Assembly: GCA_016286665.1 (NCBI GenBank)
Contig: JAEETX010000005.1
Span: 1 to 61,958, forward strand
Length of the DNA stretch: 61,958 nt
Direction of reading: 5' to 3'
Origin: Oscillospiraceae bacterium
GTDB lineage: Bacteria; Bacillota; Clostridia; Oscillospirales; Oscillospiraceae
Below, one piece after another: positions 8,780 through 16,849 of the stretch (its first letter is position 1; the number at the start of each line of letters is the position of its first letter). The position numbers were made by a program, and so were the translations under genes. The notes beneath the pieces were generated by a model. It did no database searches and was not told where the DNA came from. It saw only the letters and a program-made list of their open reading frames with translations.

Positions 8780-9735
8780 GAGCGGAGAACATCCTGGAAC
8801 TGAAAAACCTCAGCGCAGGCTACGGCCCGGAATGCGCGGTGGCGGACGTCACCCTCTCCCTCCGCCGGGGGGAGATCCTCTGCGTCGTGGGGGAGAGCGG
8901 CTGCGGGAAAAGCACCCTGCTGAAAGCCGTACAGGGCATGGAGCCGAGGCTGCGCATACTGGAAGGCCGCGTCGTCCTGGACGGCAAGGAACTGCAGAGC
9001 CTGCCGGAGAAGGAAAGACGCAAGGAATGCGCAGAGCGCATCGGCATGGTCCTGCAGAATCCCGGCGGGGCCTTCAACCCCATCCGCAGCTATCGGAAGC
9101 AGTTCATCGAGACCCTGCGCAGCCGGGGAGCGTATGAACCCGCCGCGTTTGAAGACCGGGCGGCGGAGGCCCTGAAAAAGCTGGGTCTGGAGGACTGCCG
9201 GAGGATCCTGGCTTCCTGCCCCTATGAGCTGAGCGGCGGCATGAACCAGCGCGTCGCCCTGGCCCTGACGCTGCTGTTGGGACAGGAGGTGCTGCTGGCG
9301 GACGAACCCACCAGCGCTCTGGACGCCACGGTGCAGCTCCAGGTGGCAAAGGAGTTCCTCCGCCTGGGGGAGGTGAGCGGCGTCAGCCAGATCGTCGTCA
9401 CCCACAATCTGGCCCTGGCGGGTTTCCTGGGGGATCGCATCGCCGTTATGTATGCCGGCAGACTGGCGGAGCTGGGGCCTGCGAAGGCCGTGACGGCCTC
9501 TCCCCGGCATCCCTACACCCGCGGCCTCCTGGCAGCCATCCCCACCCTGGCGGGCAGGATGCCCGCCCCCCTGCCGGGGCAGCCGCCTCCGGGCGGACCG
9601 GTGAAGACGGGCTGTGCATTCGCCCCCCGCTGCCCCAGGGCCTTGGCGGAATGCCGAAGCGCGCCCTATGCCCTGCGGGAGGCTTCGCCGGGGCACTTTA
9701 CCGCCTGTCTCCGGGAGAAAGGAGACGGGAAATGA
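8776..9735 (+). CDS. ABC transporter ATPase, NikD/DppD type
   Basis: 319 residues. Walker A is GESGCGKST, the signature is LSGGMNQRV, and Walker B is VLLADEPTSALD, with the H-loop in VVTHN. The C-terminus carries the oligopeptide/nickel-type extension with the Cys pattern GCAFAPRCPRALAEC, seen in DppD/OppD proteins that may bind an iron-sulfur cluster. The ATG overlaps the permease stop (ATGA). It supplies energy for uptake together with the following ATPase. Confidence 0.87.
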   Translation: MRAENILELKNLSAGYGPECAVADVTLSLRRGEILCVVGESGCGKSTLLKAVQGMEPRLRILEGRVVLDGKELQSLPEKERRKECAERIGMVLQNPGGAFNPIRSYRKQFIETLRSRGAYEPAAFEDRAAEALKKLGLEDCRRILASCPYELSGGMNQRVALALTLLLGQEVLLADEPTSALDATVQLQVAKEFLRLGEVSGVSQIVVTHNLALAGFLGDRIAVMYAGRLAELGPAKAVTASPRHPYTRGLLAAIPTLAGRMPAPLPGQPPPGGPVKTGCAFAPRCPRALAECRSAPYALREASPGHFTACLREKGDGK

Positions 9736-10478
9736 GCCTGCTGGAAGCACGGGATATTTCCAAGAGCTACCGGAGGAACGGACTCCGGACGGACGCCCTG
9801 CGGGATGTGCGCTTCACCCTGGACGACGGGGAGATCCTGGGTATCGTGGGGGAGAGCGGCAGCGGGAAAAGCACCCTGCTGCGGCTCCTCAGCGGCCTGG
9901 AAAAGCCGGACAGGGGGGAATTCCTTCTGGATGGGAAGCCCCTGCCCGCCAAACGGACGAAGGAGCAGTACCGGGCGATCCAGATGATCTTTCAGGATGC
10001 TCCCGGCTCCTTCCAGCCCCGGCGGAGGGTCGCTGCCTCCATCCGGGAGGCGGTGAAGAGCCTCTGCGGCCGCGCCGCGGAGCCGGATCTGGACAAGCTC
10101 TGCGCTCTGGTGGGCCTCAGCCCGGACCTGGCACAGCGCTACCCCCGGGAGCTCAGCGGCGGCCAGTGCCAGCGCTTCGCCATTGCCCGTGCGGTGGCCG
10201 CAAGCCCCCGCATCCTCCTCTGCGACGAGATCACCAGCGCCCTGGACGTCTCCACCCAGGCCCAGGTGCTGCGTCTCCTGGCGGATATCTGCCGGGAAAA
10301 GCACATGGCCGCCCTGTTCGTCTCCCACGATCTGTCGGTGGTCAGCTGTCTTTGCAGCCGGGTCCTGGTGCTGTATGAGGGAAGCCTGGTGGAGGAAGGG
10401 CCGGTGCGCCGGGTGATCGGCGCGCCGGAGGAAGCCTATACAAAACGCCTGCTGGATTCGGTGCTGGAGGTCAGATAA
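9732..10478 (+). CDS. ABC transporter ATPase, NikE/DppF type
   Basis: 248 residues. Walker A GESGSGKST, Q-loop IFQDAPGSFQP, signature LSGGQCQRF and Walker B ILLCDEITSALD are all present, with the H-loop in FVSHD. The length, lacking the long Cys extension, fits NikE/DppF. The ATG overlaps the preceding stop (ATGA). This is the last gene of the operon, followed by a hairpin terminator. The five transporter genes are therefore complete. Confidence 0.87.
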   Translation: MSLLEARDISKSYRRNGLRTDALRDVRFTLDDGEILGIVGESGSGKSTLLRLLSGLEKPDRGEFLLDGKPLPAKRTKEQYRAIQMIFQDAPGSFQPRRRVAASIREAVKSLCGRAAEPDLDKLCALVGLSPDLAQRYPRELSGGQCQRFAIARAVAASPRILLCDEITSALDVSTQAQVLRLLADICREKHMAALFVSHDLSVVSCLCSRVLVLYEGSLVEEGPVRRVIGAPEEAYTKRLLDSVLEVR

Positions 10479-10482
10479 AGTC

Positions 10483-10512
10483 CGGGGTGCGCTGCAAAAG
10501 CAGCGCACCCCG
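10483..10512. terminator. Bidirectional hairpin terminator
   Basis: CGGGGTGCGCTGC and its exact complement flank an AAAA loop, between converging genes. It belongs to the same GGTGCGCTGC hairpin family as 6951 and 14644. Confidence 0.75.
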
Positions 10513-10522
10513 TTTCTCGATT

Positions 10523-10876
10523 TTACCCCAGCAGGGAATAGACGACGATGCCGCTCAGGATGAGGCCCAGTGCCAGCAGCTTCCTGGGCGACAGCTTTTC
10601 ATGGAAGATGACCACGCCGAAGATCGTCACATAGATGTAGCCCGTGGCCTCCAGGATCGGACCCATGGAAAGAGGCACCGCCCGGTAGGCGAAGACTGCC
10701 AGCAGGCTCGCCCCGAAAAAGATGACGTAGGCGACGATCACCCGGGGATTGAGGTATTCCTGCCAGAAGGAGGCATATTGCCGCCGGGCCGCCTTTTTCA
10801 GCATCACCTGTGCCACGGAGCTGATGAAGGTGCCGACGAGGATGAGGACGGCGTAGGAGAGAACGCGCTTATCCAT
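10523..10876 (-). CDS. SMR-type membrane protein, ArnF-like flippase subunit
   Basis: 117 residues with four predicted membrane helices, the layout of the small multidrug resistance/ArnE-ArnF superfamily. The segment GASLLAVFAYRAVPLSMGPILEATGY... ends in the typical VVIFHEKLSPRKLLALGLIL. I chose the internal Met (start at 10876), which follows a GAGGAGGA site; an upstream in-frame codon adds five residues. It overlaps the previous gene by eight bases. With that gene and the ArnC-like glycosyltransferase it resembles arnC-arnE-arnF, where the small pair flips an undecaprenyl-phosphate-linked sugar. A generic drug exporter is the alternative. Confidence 0.7.
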   Translation of the reverse strand: MDKRVLSYAVLILVGTFISSVAQVMLKKAARRQYASFWQEYLNPRVIVAYVIFFGASLLAVFAYRAVPLSMGPILEATGYIYVTIFGVVIFHEKLSPRKLLALGLILSGIVVYSLLG

Positions 10877-11231
10877 GGCCTTCCTCCTCACCGCCGGACA
10901 GGCCGTAGAGCACGATGCCCGCCAGCACCAGGGCCCCGCCCGCCAGCTTCCCCGCGCTCAGCTGTTCCCGGAAGACCAGCAGGCCCCAGACGCAGCCCCA
11001 CACCACCGTGACGGCCTTGTTGGCGTAGGCCGCCGAGAGGGGGATGTGCCGCAGCACCTGCTGCCAGCCCAGGGCGTAGACGCCCAGCAGGGCCACCACC
11101 CCCGCGTACAGCAGGAGAAAGGGCCAGCTGAGGAACGTCTGCTGCGCAGCCAGCTTGCTGAGGATGCTGTTGGCGGAATAGACCATCAGCAGCAGATGGA
11201 GAAAGAGATAGACCTTCAGCTTCTTATTCAT
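10869..11231 (-). CDS. SMR-type membrane protein, ArnE-like flippase subunit
   Basis: 120 residues, four predicted membrane helices. Features such as SAAYANKAVTVVWGCVWGLLVFREQLS match the EamA/SMR repeat, with the conserved FREQLS near the third-fourth helix turn. It overlaps both neighbours by eight bases, indicating tight coupling and stoichiometric production. Most likely it forms a heterodimer with the next gene product. Function is inferred from gene order with the ArnC-like transferase. Confidence 0.7.
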   Translation of the reverse strand: MNKKLKVYLFLHLLLMVYSANSILSKLAAQQTFLSWPFLLLYAGVVALLGVYALGWQQVLRHIPLSAAYANKAVTVVWGCVWGLLVFREQLSAGKLAGGALVLAGIVLYGLSGGEEEGHG

Positions 11232-12192
11232 CTTCGCTGTCCATATTGATCGTCTCCCGGATCACATACTGGGGAGAACGGTTCAGGCTGATGTAGATGC
11301 GGCCGATGTATTCCCCGGTCATGCCGAGGATCAGCATCACCACGCCCGACGAGAAGAGCTGCACCGCCATGAGGGAGCTGTAGCCCATCATGACCTCGGG
11401 ATGCACCAGCTTGCGGATGATGACAGCCAGTCCGTAGACGAAGCCCAGCAGGGCGAAGAGCACCCCCAGCAGGGAGGCGATGCGCAGGGGCTTCACGGAA
11501 AAGGCGGTGAGCCCGTTGGCAAAGAGAGAGAAGGATTTTTTGAAGGTGAAGCCGGTGGCCTTGCCGTCGCCCCGTTCCCGCTCCTCCATGGGGATCATCT
11601 TGATGCGGTGGGTGGCCCGCATCAGGAGGCCGGAGACATAGGGATAGGGGTTGGGATAGCGGAGCATTTCGTCGCAGACATAGCGGCGGATGACATGGAA
11701 ATTCTCCACATTGACGCCCTTGGGGGGCTCGATGAGCCAGGTCACCATGCGCGCGTTCACCTGGCTGCCCAGCTTTTTCCAGGCGGCCTCCTTCTTCCGG
11801 GGATAGACCGCCGTGGCGCAGTCGTAGCCCTCCAGGATAACGGCGTCCATGAGCTTCCACAGCTCGCCCACCGGGCACTGGCAGTCGTCGTCCAGATTCA
11901 CCACGTAGGCCCCCCGCACATAGCCGAAGCCCGCCATCATGGCGCTGTGCTTCCCGAAGTTCTTCGCCAGGTCTACCACCCGGATGCGCCTGTCCGCCGC
12001 AGCCAGGCGGCGCAGCACCTCCAGCACCCCGTCGGGGGAGCAGTCGTTGACGGCGATGATCTCATAGTCGTATTCCGGGCGCAGGGCCATGGTCTCCGCG
12101 ATCTCCGCGCAGACCTTTTCTATGGTCTCCTCGCTCCGGTAGCAGGGGATCACGAAGCTCAGGAGGTTATCGATCACAACATGCTTGTTCAT
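11224..12192 (-). CDS. ArnC/GtrB-like polyprenyl-phosphate glycosyltransferase
   Basis: 322 residues. The GT-A, family 2 domain occupies about residues 10-230, with SFVIPCYRSEETI at the nucleotide-binding start and a DDD at the DxD position (VVNLDDDCQC). Two membrane helices follow (about 235-305) and the end is SLNRSPQYVIRE, as in ArnC, GtrB and YfdH. Such enzymes move a sugar from a nucleotide donor to undecaprenyl phosphate on the inner leaflet. GGAAGGA lies before the ATG. It heads the operon with the two SMR-type proteins. The sugar is not evident; dTDP-amino sugars made by genes at 16850-23837 are candidates. Confidence 0.82.
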   Translation of the reverse strand: MNKHVVIDNLLSFVIPCYRSEETIEKVCAEIAETMALRPEYDYEIIAVNDCSPDGVLEVLRRLAAADRRIRVVDLAKNFGKHSAMMAGFGYVRGAYVVNLDDDCQCPVGELWKLMDAVILEGYDCATAVYPRKKEAAWKKLGSQVNARMVTWLIEPPKGVNVENFHVIRRYVCDEMLRYPNPYPYVSGLLMRATHRIKMIPMEERERGDGKATGFTFKKSFSLFANGLTAFSVKPLRIASLLGVLFALLGFVYGLAVIIRKLVHPEVMMGYSSLMAVQLFSSGVVMLILGMTGEYIGRIYISLNRSPQYVIRETINMDSEDE

Positions 12193-12308
12193 GGTATCCT
12201 TCCTCGTTCCCGCATGCTCCTATCCTACTTTTCGCGCCGCCGCCTGTCAAGCCTCCTTCCCAAATTATGAGAGGCGGACTTGCCGGTGGCCACTTAACCA
12301 GCGGTTTA

Positions 12309-12337
12309 TTGCCGTCGCCGTATCCCGCTGGTATAAT
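12309..12337 (+). promoter_or_regulatory. Promoter of the ATP-grasp/tct operon
   Basis: TTGCCG (12309-12314), 17-base spacer, TATAAT (12332-12337). It lies 65 bases before the ATP-grasp gene and diverges from the ArnC-like operon. Confidence 0.7.
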
Positions 12338-12401
12338 GCTCAGAGCCTGACACCGGCGCCCTGCCGGAAACCGCGCTGCCCGATCGGGCGCAGGAGGAAT
12401 C

Positions 12402-13586
12402 ATGGAGCGAAAGAAGATCCTCATTCCCAACGGGAATCCCTCGGAGCTGCAGCTCATCAACGCCGCCCACCGCCTGGGGCTGTATGTCGTTACCTCCGGC
12501 AACAACAAGGCGGCTCCGGCCCACGCCTTTGCGGACAAATACATCCCCGTCGACTTTTCCGACAGGGAGGCGATGCTTGCCCTGGCGCGGGAGGAAAAAG
12601 TGGACTATATGTGCTCCAACTCCAACGATATCGGTCTTCTGACGACGGCCTATGTCTGCGAAAAGCTGGGGCTGCCGGGACACGATCCCTATGAGACCGC
12701 CCTGCACCTGCACCACAAGGACCATTTCAAGCGCCTGGCAAAGAAGCTCTCGCTCCACGTGCCGGATGGGGAAGCCTTCACGGACCGGGCAGAAGCCCTG
12801 GAATACGCCCTCTCCCGGCAGGAGCCCCTGGTCGTCAAGCCCGTGGACCTGGTGGGGGGCAACGGTGTTTCCACGGTGCGCACGCCGGAGGAAAAGTCCG
12901 CCGCTGTGGACAAGGCGTTCCGGCTGTCCCTGAACAAGCGCGTCGTGGTGGAGCGTTTCATCGACGGCACGGCCCACAGTTTTTCCACCTTCCTGGTGGG
13001 CGGAAAGGTCGTCAACAGCTTCAGCGACAACGAATATGTCTTCGGAAAGCCCTTCAAGATTTCCACCTCCGCCAGCCCCGCCGACGGGGTGGAGCCCGTG
13101 CGGGACCTCCTCATCGGGGATATCGAAAAAGCTGCGGAGGAACTGAAGCTCATCGACGGCCGCATGCATGTCCAATACCTGCTGAAGGACGGAGAACCCT
13201 ATATCCTGGAAATGACCCGGCGCATCAGCGGCGACCTCTATGCCGTGCCGGAATCCTTCTCCCTTGGCTTCAATACCGCCGACTGGTATCTGCGGGCGGA
13301 ATGCGGCATGGATGTCAGCGCGGTTCCCCGACGGACCCAGCAGGGGATGTACGGCCGCCACTGCATCGTCTCCCCCCGGCCGGGCGTCACCGACGGCATC
13401 CGTCTGGACCCGGCGCTGGAGGAATGCGTGATGCTGAAATGGCTGTGGAACGCCTGGGGGCACCGGGTCGTCAACTGTGAAAACGACATCCTGGGCCTGC
13501 TTTTCTTCCGCTTCGAGAGCGAAGAACAAAAACAGACGGTGCTGGCAAACATCCATGAAATGATATCCGTGAATCTGATCGGATAA
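12402..13586 (+). CDS. ATP-grasp domain carboxylate-amine ligase
   Basis: 394 residues. An N-terminal Rossmann-like preATP domain (KKILIPNGNPSELQLINAA) precedes an ATP-grasp domain with the ATP-binding lysine in EPLVVKPVDLVGGNGV and a metal-binding acidic segment (YILEMTRRISGDLY). The architecture resembles CarB/PylC-type ligases that couple a carboxylate to an amine via an acyl phosphate. The substrate is unknown. It is the first gene of an operon with tctC, tctB and tctA, with only 17 bases before tctC. This suggests it acts on the imported carboxylate or is induced with it. Confidence 0.78.
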   Translation: MERKKILIPNGNPSELQLINAAHRLGLYVVTSGNNKAAPAHAFADKYIPVDFSDREAMLALAREEKVDYMCSNSNDIGLLTTAYVCEKLGLPGHDPYETALHLHHKDHFKRLAKKLSLHVPDGEAFTDRAEALEYALSRQEPLVVKPVDLVGGNGVSTVRTPEEKSAAVDKAFRLSLNKRVVVERFIDGTAHSFSTFLVGGKVVNSFSDNEYVFGKPFKISTSASPADGVEPVRDLLIGDIEKAAEELKLIDGRMHVQYLLKDGEPYILEMTRRISGDLYAVPESFSLGFNTADWYLRAECGMDVSAVPRRTQQGMYGRHCIVSPRPGVTDGIRLDPALEECVMLKWLWNAWGHRVVNCENDILGLLFFRFESEEQKQTVLANIHEMISVNLIG

Positions 13587-13603
13587 GAACAGGAGCGTAG
13601 AAC

Positions 13604-14632
13604 ATGAAAAGAACAATGCATCTGATCCTCGCCCTTCTGCTGCTGCTCAGCCTGACGCTGACCGGCTGCGCCAAGGAAAAGACCGTGACGGAAGACGGCT
13701 GGAAGCCCACAAAAAAGGTCACCTTCTACCTCTATTCCGGCGCGGGCGGCGACACCGACACCGCCATGCGGGCCCTGGCTGCCTACTGGCAGGAGAAATA
13801 CGGCGTCGCTTTCAACGTGGTGAACATGACCGGCGGCGCGGGGGGCATCGCCGCCAATTATGTCTACGATCAGCCCAGCGATGGCTACACCCTATTCGGC
13901 ATGGCCGACGGATGCAGCACCATGAACGTGCTGGGCGCCTTCGAGCACACCAATGATGTGTGGGATATCATGCTGCTCTTCGGCGGCGTGGGCTGCATCG
14001 GCGTGCCGAAGGACTCCCCTTATCAGACGCTGGAGGAGCTGGTGAACGCCTCCAAGGGCGGCGAGAACATCCGCCTTGCCTGCTGCTCTCCCGGCACCAT
14101 CTGGCATGTGGACGCGATCCAGTTTGATCAGGGCGTGGAGGCCGGGCTGAACATCCTGACCTACGACGGCTCCGCCCAGGCTATCATCGGCCTGCTTTCC
14201 GGGGAGGCGGAGGTGGTCTGCAGTTCCCTGGGCGAGCAGTCTGAATATATCCGCAGCGGAGACATCCGCCCCCTGGCGGTGCTGAGCGACAGCCCCCGGA
14301 CCCTGGAGGGCTACGAGGGGGAGATCCCCGCCATCACAGCCCTCTATCCCCAGTTTGCCCAGGTGTCCTTCGCCCGTCAGTGGAACGGCGTGGGCATCAA
14401 GGCGGACGCGGACGCCGCGATCCGGAAATTCTATGAGGACGCCTTCTCCGAAGCGGTCAGCTCCGGTGCGCTGGATTCCGTCCGGGATGCCCGGAAGACG
14501 GAATACATCGGCCTCATCGGCAAGGACGCCCACGACTTCGTGGACACCTGCACCTCCATCTGCTCCTGGACCATGTGGGACCTGGGCATGGCCACGGTCT
14601 CTCCCGAAGAATTCTCCATCCCCAGGCAGTAA
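13604..14632 (+). CDS. tctC: Tripartite tricarboxylate transporter substrate-binding protein
   Basis: 342 residues with a lipoprotein signal (LTLTGC). The mature protein follows the Bug/TctC family: an early FYLYSGAGGDTDTAMR where the substrate carboxylate is normally held, NMTGGAGGIAANYVY, and a domain-closing helix near the C-terminus. It captures a carboxylate outside the membrane and passes it to TctAB. The specific substrate cannot be read from sequence. A hairpin directly follows, perhaps favouring its abundance over the membrane subunits. Confidence 0.85.
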   Translation: MKRTMHLILALLLLLSLTLTGCAKEKTVTEDGWKPTKKVTFYLYSGAGGDTDTAMRALAAYWQEKYGVAFNVVNMTGGAGGIAANYVYDQPSDGYTLFGMADGCSTMNVLGAFEHTNDVWDIMLLFGGVGCIGVPKDSPYQTLEELVNASKGGENIRLACCSPGTIWHVDAIQFDQGVEAGLNILTYDGSAQAIIGLLSGEAEVVCSSLGEQSEYIRSGDIRPLAVLSDSPRTLEGYEGEIPAITALYPQFAQVSFARQWNGVGIKADADAAIRKFYEDAFSEAVSSGALDSVRDARKTEYIGLIGKDAHDFVDTCTSICSWTMWDLGMATVSPEEFSIPRQ

Positions 14633-14643
14633 GGGGGAAATCC

Positions 14644-14673
14644 TTGGTGCGCTGTCCCTATGCAGCGCACCAA
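14644..14673 (+). terminator. Intercistronic hairpin after tctC
   Basis: TTGGTGCGCTG (14644-14654) pairs with CAGCGCACCAA (14663-14673). It sits between tctC and tctB and shares its core with the hairpin after the other binding-protein gene at 6951. A TTCTTTT stretch follows, so partial termination is plausible. Confidence 0.6.
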
Positions 14674-14696
14674 ATTCTTTTGGAGGAGGGAAGGAA

Positions 14697-15239
14697 ATGG
14701 GAACTGAGGAAAAGCGAACGCCGGCCGCGCAGCCGGATGGCGGCACGGCGGAGGCCCGGCTTGCGAATATGGACCTGGCAGGAGGCGTCGCCGTCTTCTG
14801 CTTCGGCCTTTTCGTTTTCCTCAGCGGCGTGCACATGTGCTTCTTCGCCGTGACCGGGGCCAAGGTCTGGTACTATTCCCCCGGCTTTTTCCCCTGCTTC
14901 ATCGGCGCGGTGCTGATGCTGGCTTCCCTGATCCTGGTTCTGGGGAAGCGCCGGGCCGGGGCGCGGCTGGGGAAGGGCGCGTTCACTTCCGCCGACCCTC
15001 CCGCGGCCAGGCGCGGCGCTTGGCGGCTGCTGCTTTCCGTGGGGCTCTTTGCCCTGTATGTGTTTGTGCTCATCGGCACGCTGCCCTTCGTGCTGGCCAC
15101 CTTCCTCTACCTGGCGGTCACCATGATCCTATTCCGCAGGGATGGCTATCCCGTCTGGAAGCTGCTGCTGATCTCCGCCGCGGCCGCAGGCGCCGTGTAC
15201 CTCTTTTTCGGGGTCGTCGCCTCCGTGCCGCTGCCCTGA
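14697..15239 (+). CDS. tctB: Tripartite tricarboxylate transporter small membrane subunit
   Basis: 180 residues with four predicted membrane helices (about 28-52, 65-82, 108-130, 140-175), matching the TctB family in size and topology, including YYSPGFFPCFIGAVLML near helix two. A GGAGGAGGG site precedes the ATG at 14697. The frame extends upstream within tctC, but that part is a shadow. It works with TctA in the membrane. Its stop is 12 bases before tctA. Confidence 0.8.
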   Translation: MGTEEKRTPAAQPDGGTAEARLANMDLAGGVAVFCFGLFVFLSGVHMCFFAVTGAKVWYYSPGFFPCFIGAVLMLASLILVLGKRRAGARLGKGAFTSADPPAARRGAWRLLLSVGLFALYVFVLIGTLPFVLATFLYLAVTMILFRRDGYPVWKLLLISAAAAGAVYLFFGVVASVPLP

Positions 15240-15251
15240 GGGAGGCGGAAC

Positions 15252-16751
15252 ATGCAATCGCTGCTGACCCTGGGGCAGAACATCCTGGCCCTGCTGACGC
15301 TGCAGAATATCCTGCTGTTCATCGCCTGTTCCCTGGCGGGCATCATTTTCGGCTGCCTGCCGGGCCTTACCGCCTCCATCGGCATCGCCCTGCTGACCGG
15401 CTTCACCTACGGAGCGGACACCGACACGGCCATGGTGATGCTCATGAGCATCTATGTGGGGGCTATTTACGGCGGCTCGATTTCCGCCGTGCTCATCGGC
15501 ATCCCCGGCACCGGCTCGGCGGCGGCCACGGTGCTGGACGGTCATGTGCTGGCCCGGCGGGGCGAGGCGGGAAAAGCGCTGAGCCTGGCTACCGTCGCCT
15601 CCTTCATCGGCACCCTGTTCGGAATGCTCTGTCTGGCGCTGCTGACTCCTCTGCTGCTGAAGCTGTCCCTGAACTTCACCTCCGTGGAGTTCACCCTTCT
15701 GGCCATCTTCGGCATCACCATCTGCGGGTCCCTCACCTCTGCGGGAGAGCCCGTCAAGGGCTGGATCTCCGGCTTTATCGGCCTGTTTATTTCCGCCGTG
15801 GGCTTCGACTCCATCTTTTCCTATCCTCGCTTTACATACGGGAGCGTGCCCCTGCTGGGCGGCATCAATTTCGTCCCCGCCATGATCGGCCTTTTCGGCC
15901 TGCCCGCCGTTTTCATTTCCCTGTCCGGGGGAAAGGCCTCCGATGTGCCGTCGGGCGTGGAAAAACGTTCCGGCAGCGTGGGCACGCTGCTGAAAAAGCA
16001 TGTGGGGCTGATCCTGAAATCCGGACTGATCGGCTCCTTCGTGGGCACCATCCCCGGCGTGGGGGAGGATGTGGCGGCCTGGCTCTCCTACGACACGGCG
16101 AAGCGGAGCAGCAAGCACCCGGAGGAATTCGGCAAGGGCTCCTATGAGGGCGTGATCGCGGCGGAGACCGCCAACAATGCCTGCATCGGCGGCGCCATGA
16201 TCCCCCTGCTGAGCCTGGGGGTGCCCGGCAGCGGCCCCTGCGCCGTGCTGCTGGGGGCCCTGACCCTCCACGGCATCCGCACCGGTCCCATGCTGGAGAC
16301 CGCCAATCCCGGCTTCATTCTCAAGATCAGCGCCATCATCATTCTGGCCGCCCTGTTCATGCGTTTCGGCGGCCTGCTGATCTCCCGCATCGCGCCGAAG
16401 CTGCTATCCGTCCCCAGCTTCATCCTCATGCCGATCGTGGGCGTGCTGTGCGTCGTGGGGAGCTACGCCATCTACGTCACGAAATTCGATATCTACAGCA
16501 TGTTTTTCATGGGGCTCCTGGGCTATGTCTTCGACCGGCTGAAGGTCCCCTCCGCCCCGGCGGTGCTGGGGGTTATCCTGGGCTCGCTGCTGGACAGCAA
16601 CCTCCGCCGCTCCCTTATGGCGGCCAACGGCAGCCTGGTGAACTTTTTTACCCGGCCCATCGCGCTCATCCTGCTGGTACTGATCTTCTTCTCCGTCTTC
16701 TCCCAGACGGGCGTCTACCGCCGCTTTCTGGGAAAGTTCCGGCGGAAGTAA
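15252..16751 (+). CDS. tctA: Tripartite tricarboxylate transporter large permease subunit
   Basis: 499 residues, about 11-12 membrane helices. Family hallmarks are GIIFGCLPGLTASIGIALL, GSISAVLIGIPGTGSAAATVLDG-type repeats near residue 80, and a second copy around PGVGEDVAAWLSYDTAKRSS and LGVPGSGPCAVLLGAL. It is the main channel for carboxylate uptake driven by an ion gradient. It completes a tctCBA operon headed by the ATP-grasp gene. Confidence 0.92.
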   Translation: MQSLLTLGQNILALLTLQNILLFIACSLAGIIFGCLPGLTASIGIALLTGFTYGADTDTAMVMLMSIYVGAIYGGSISAVLIGIPGTGSAAATVLDGHVLARRGEAGKALSLATVASFIGTLFGMLCLALLTPLLLKLSLNFTSVEFTLLAIFGITICGSLTSAGEPVKGWISGFIGLFISAVGFDSIFSYPRFTYGSVPLLGGINFVPAMIGLFGLPAVFISLSGGKASDVPSGVEKRSGSVGTLLKKHVGLILKSGLIGSFVGTIPGVGEDVAAWLSYDTAKRSSKHPEEFGKGSYEGVIAAETANNACIGGAMIPLLSLGVPGSGPCAVLLGALTLHGIRTGPMLETANPGFILKISAIIILAALFMRFGGLLISRIAPKLLSVPSFILMPIVGVLCVVGSYAIYVTKFDIYSMFFMGLLGYVFDRLKVPSAPAVLGVILGSLLDSNLRRSLMAANGSLVNFFTRPIALILLVLIFFSVFSQTGVYRRFLGKFRRK

Positions 16752-16766
16752 AACGGAAATGCAGCA

Positions 16767-16819
16767 AAACGCCGCATGCTCCTATCTGCGCGGATCGCGC
16801 AAAGGGGTATGCGGCGTTT
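16767..16819. terminator. Nested hairpin terminator between tctA and rfbB
   Basis: AAACGCCGCAT (16767-16777) pairs with ATGCGGCGTTT (16809-16819), and an inner stem TGCGCG-GAT-CGCGCA lies at 16787-16801. It sits between converging genes. The outer arms match the element at 1530-1600. Confidence 0.7.
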
Positions 16820-16849
16820 CACGGGAAAACACAGATGGGGCCGGAGATT

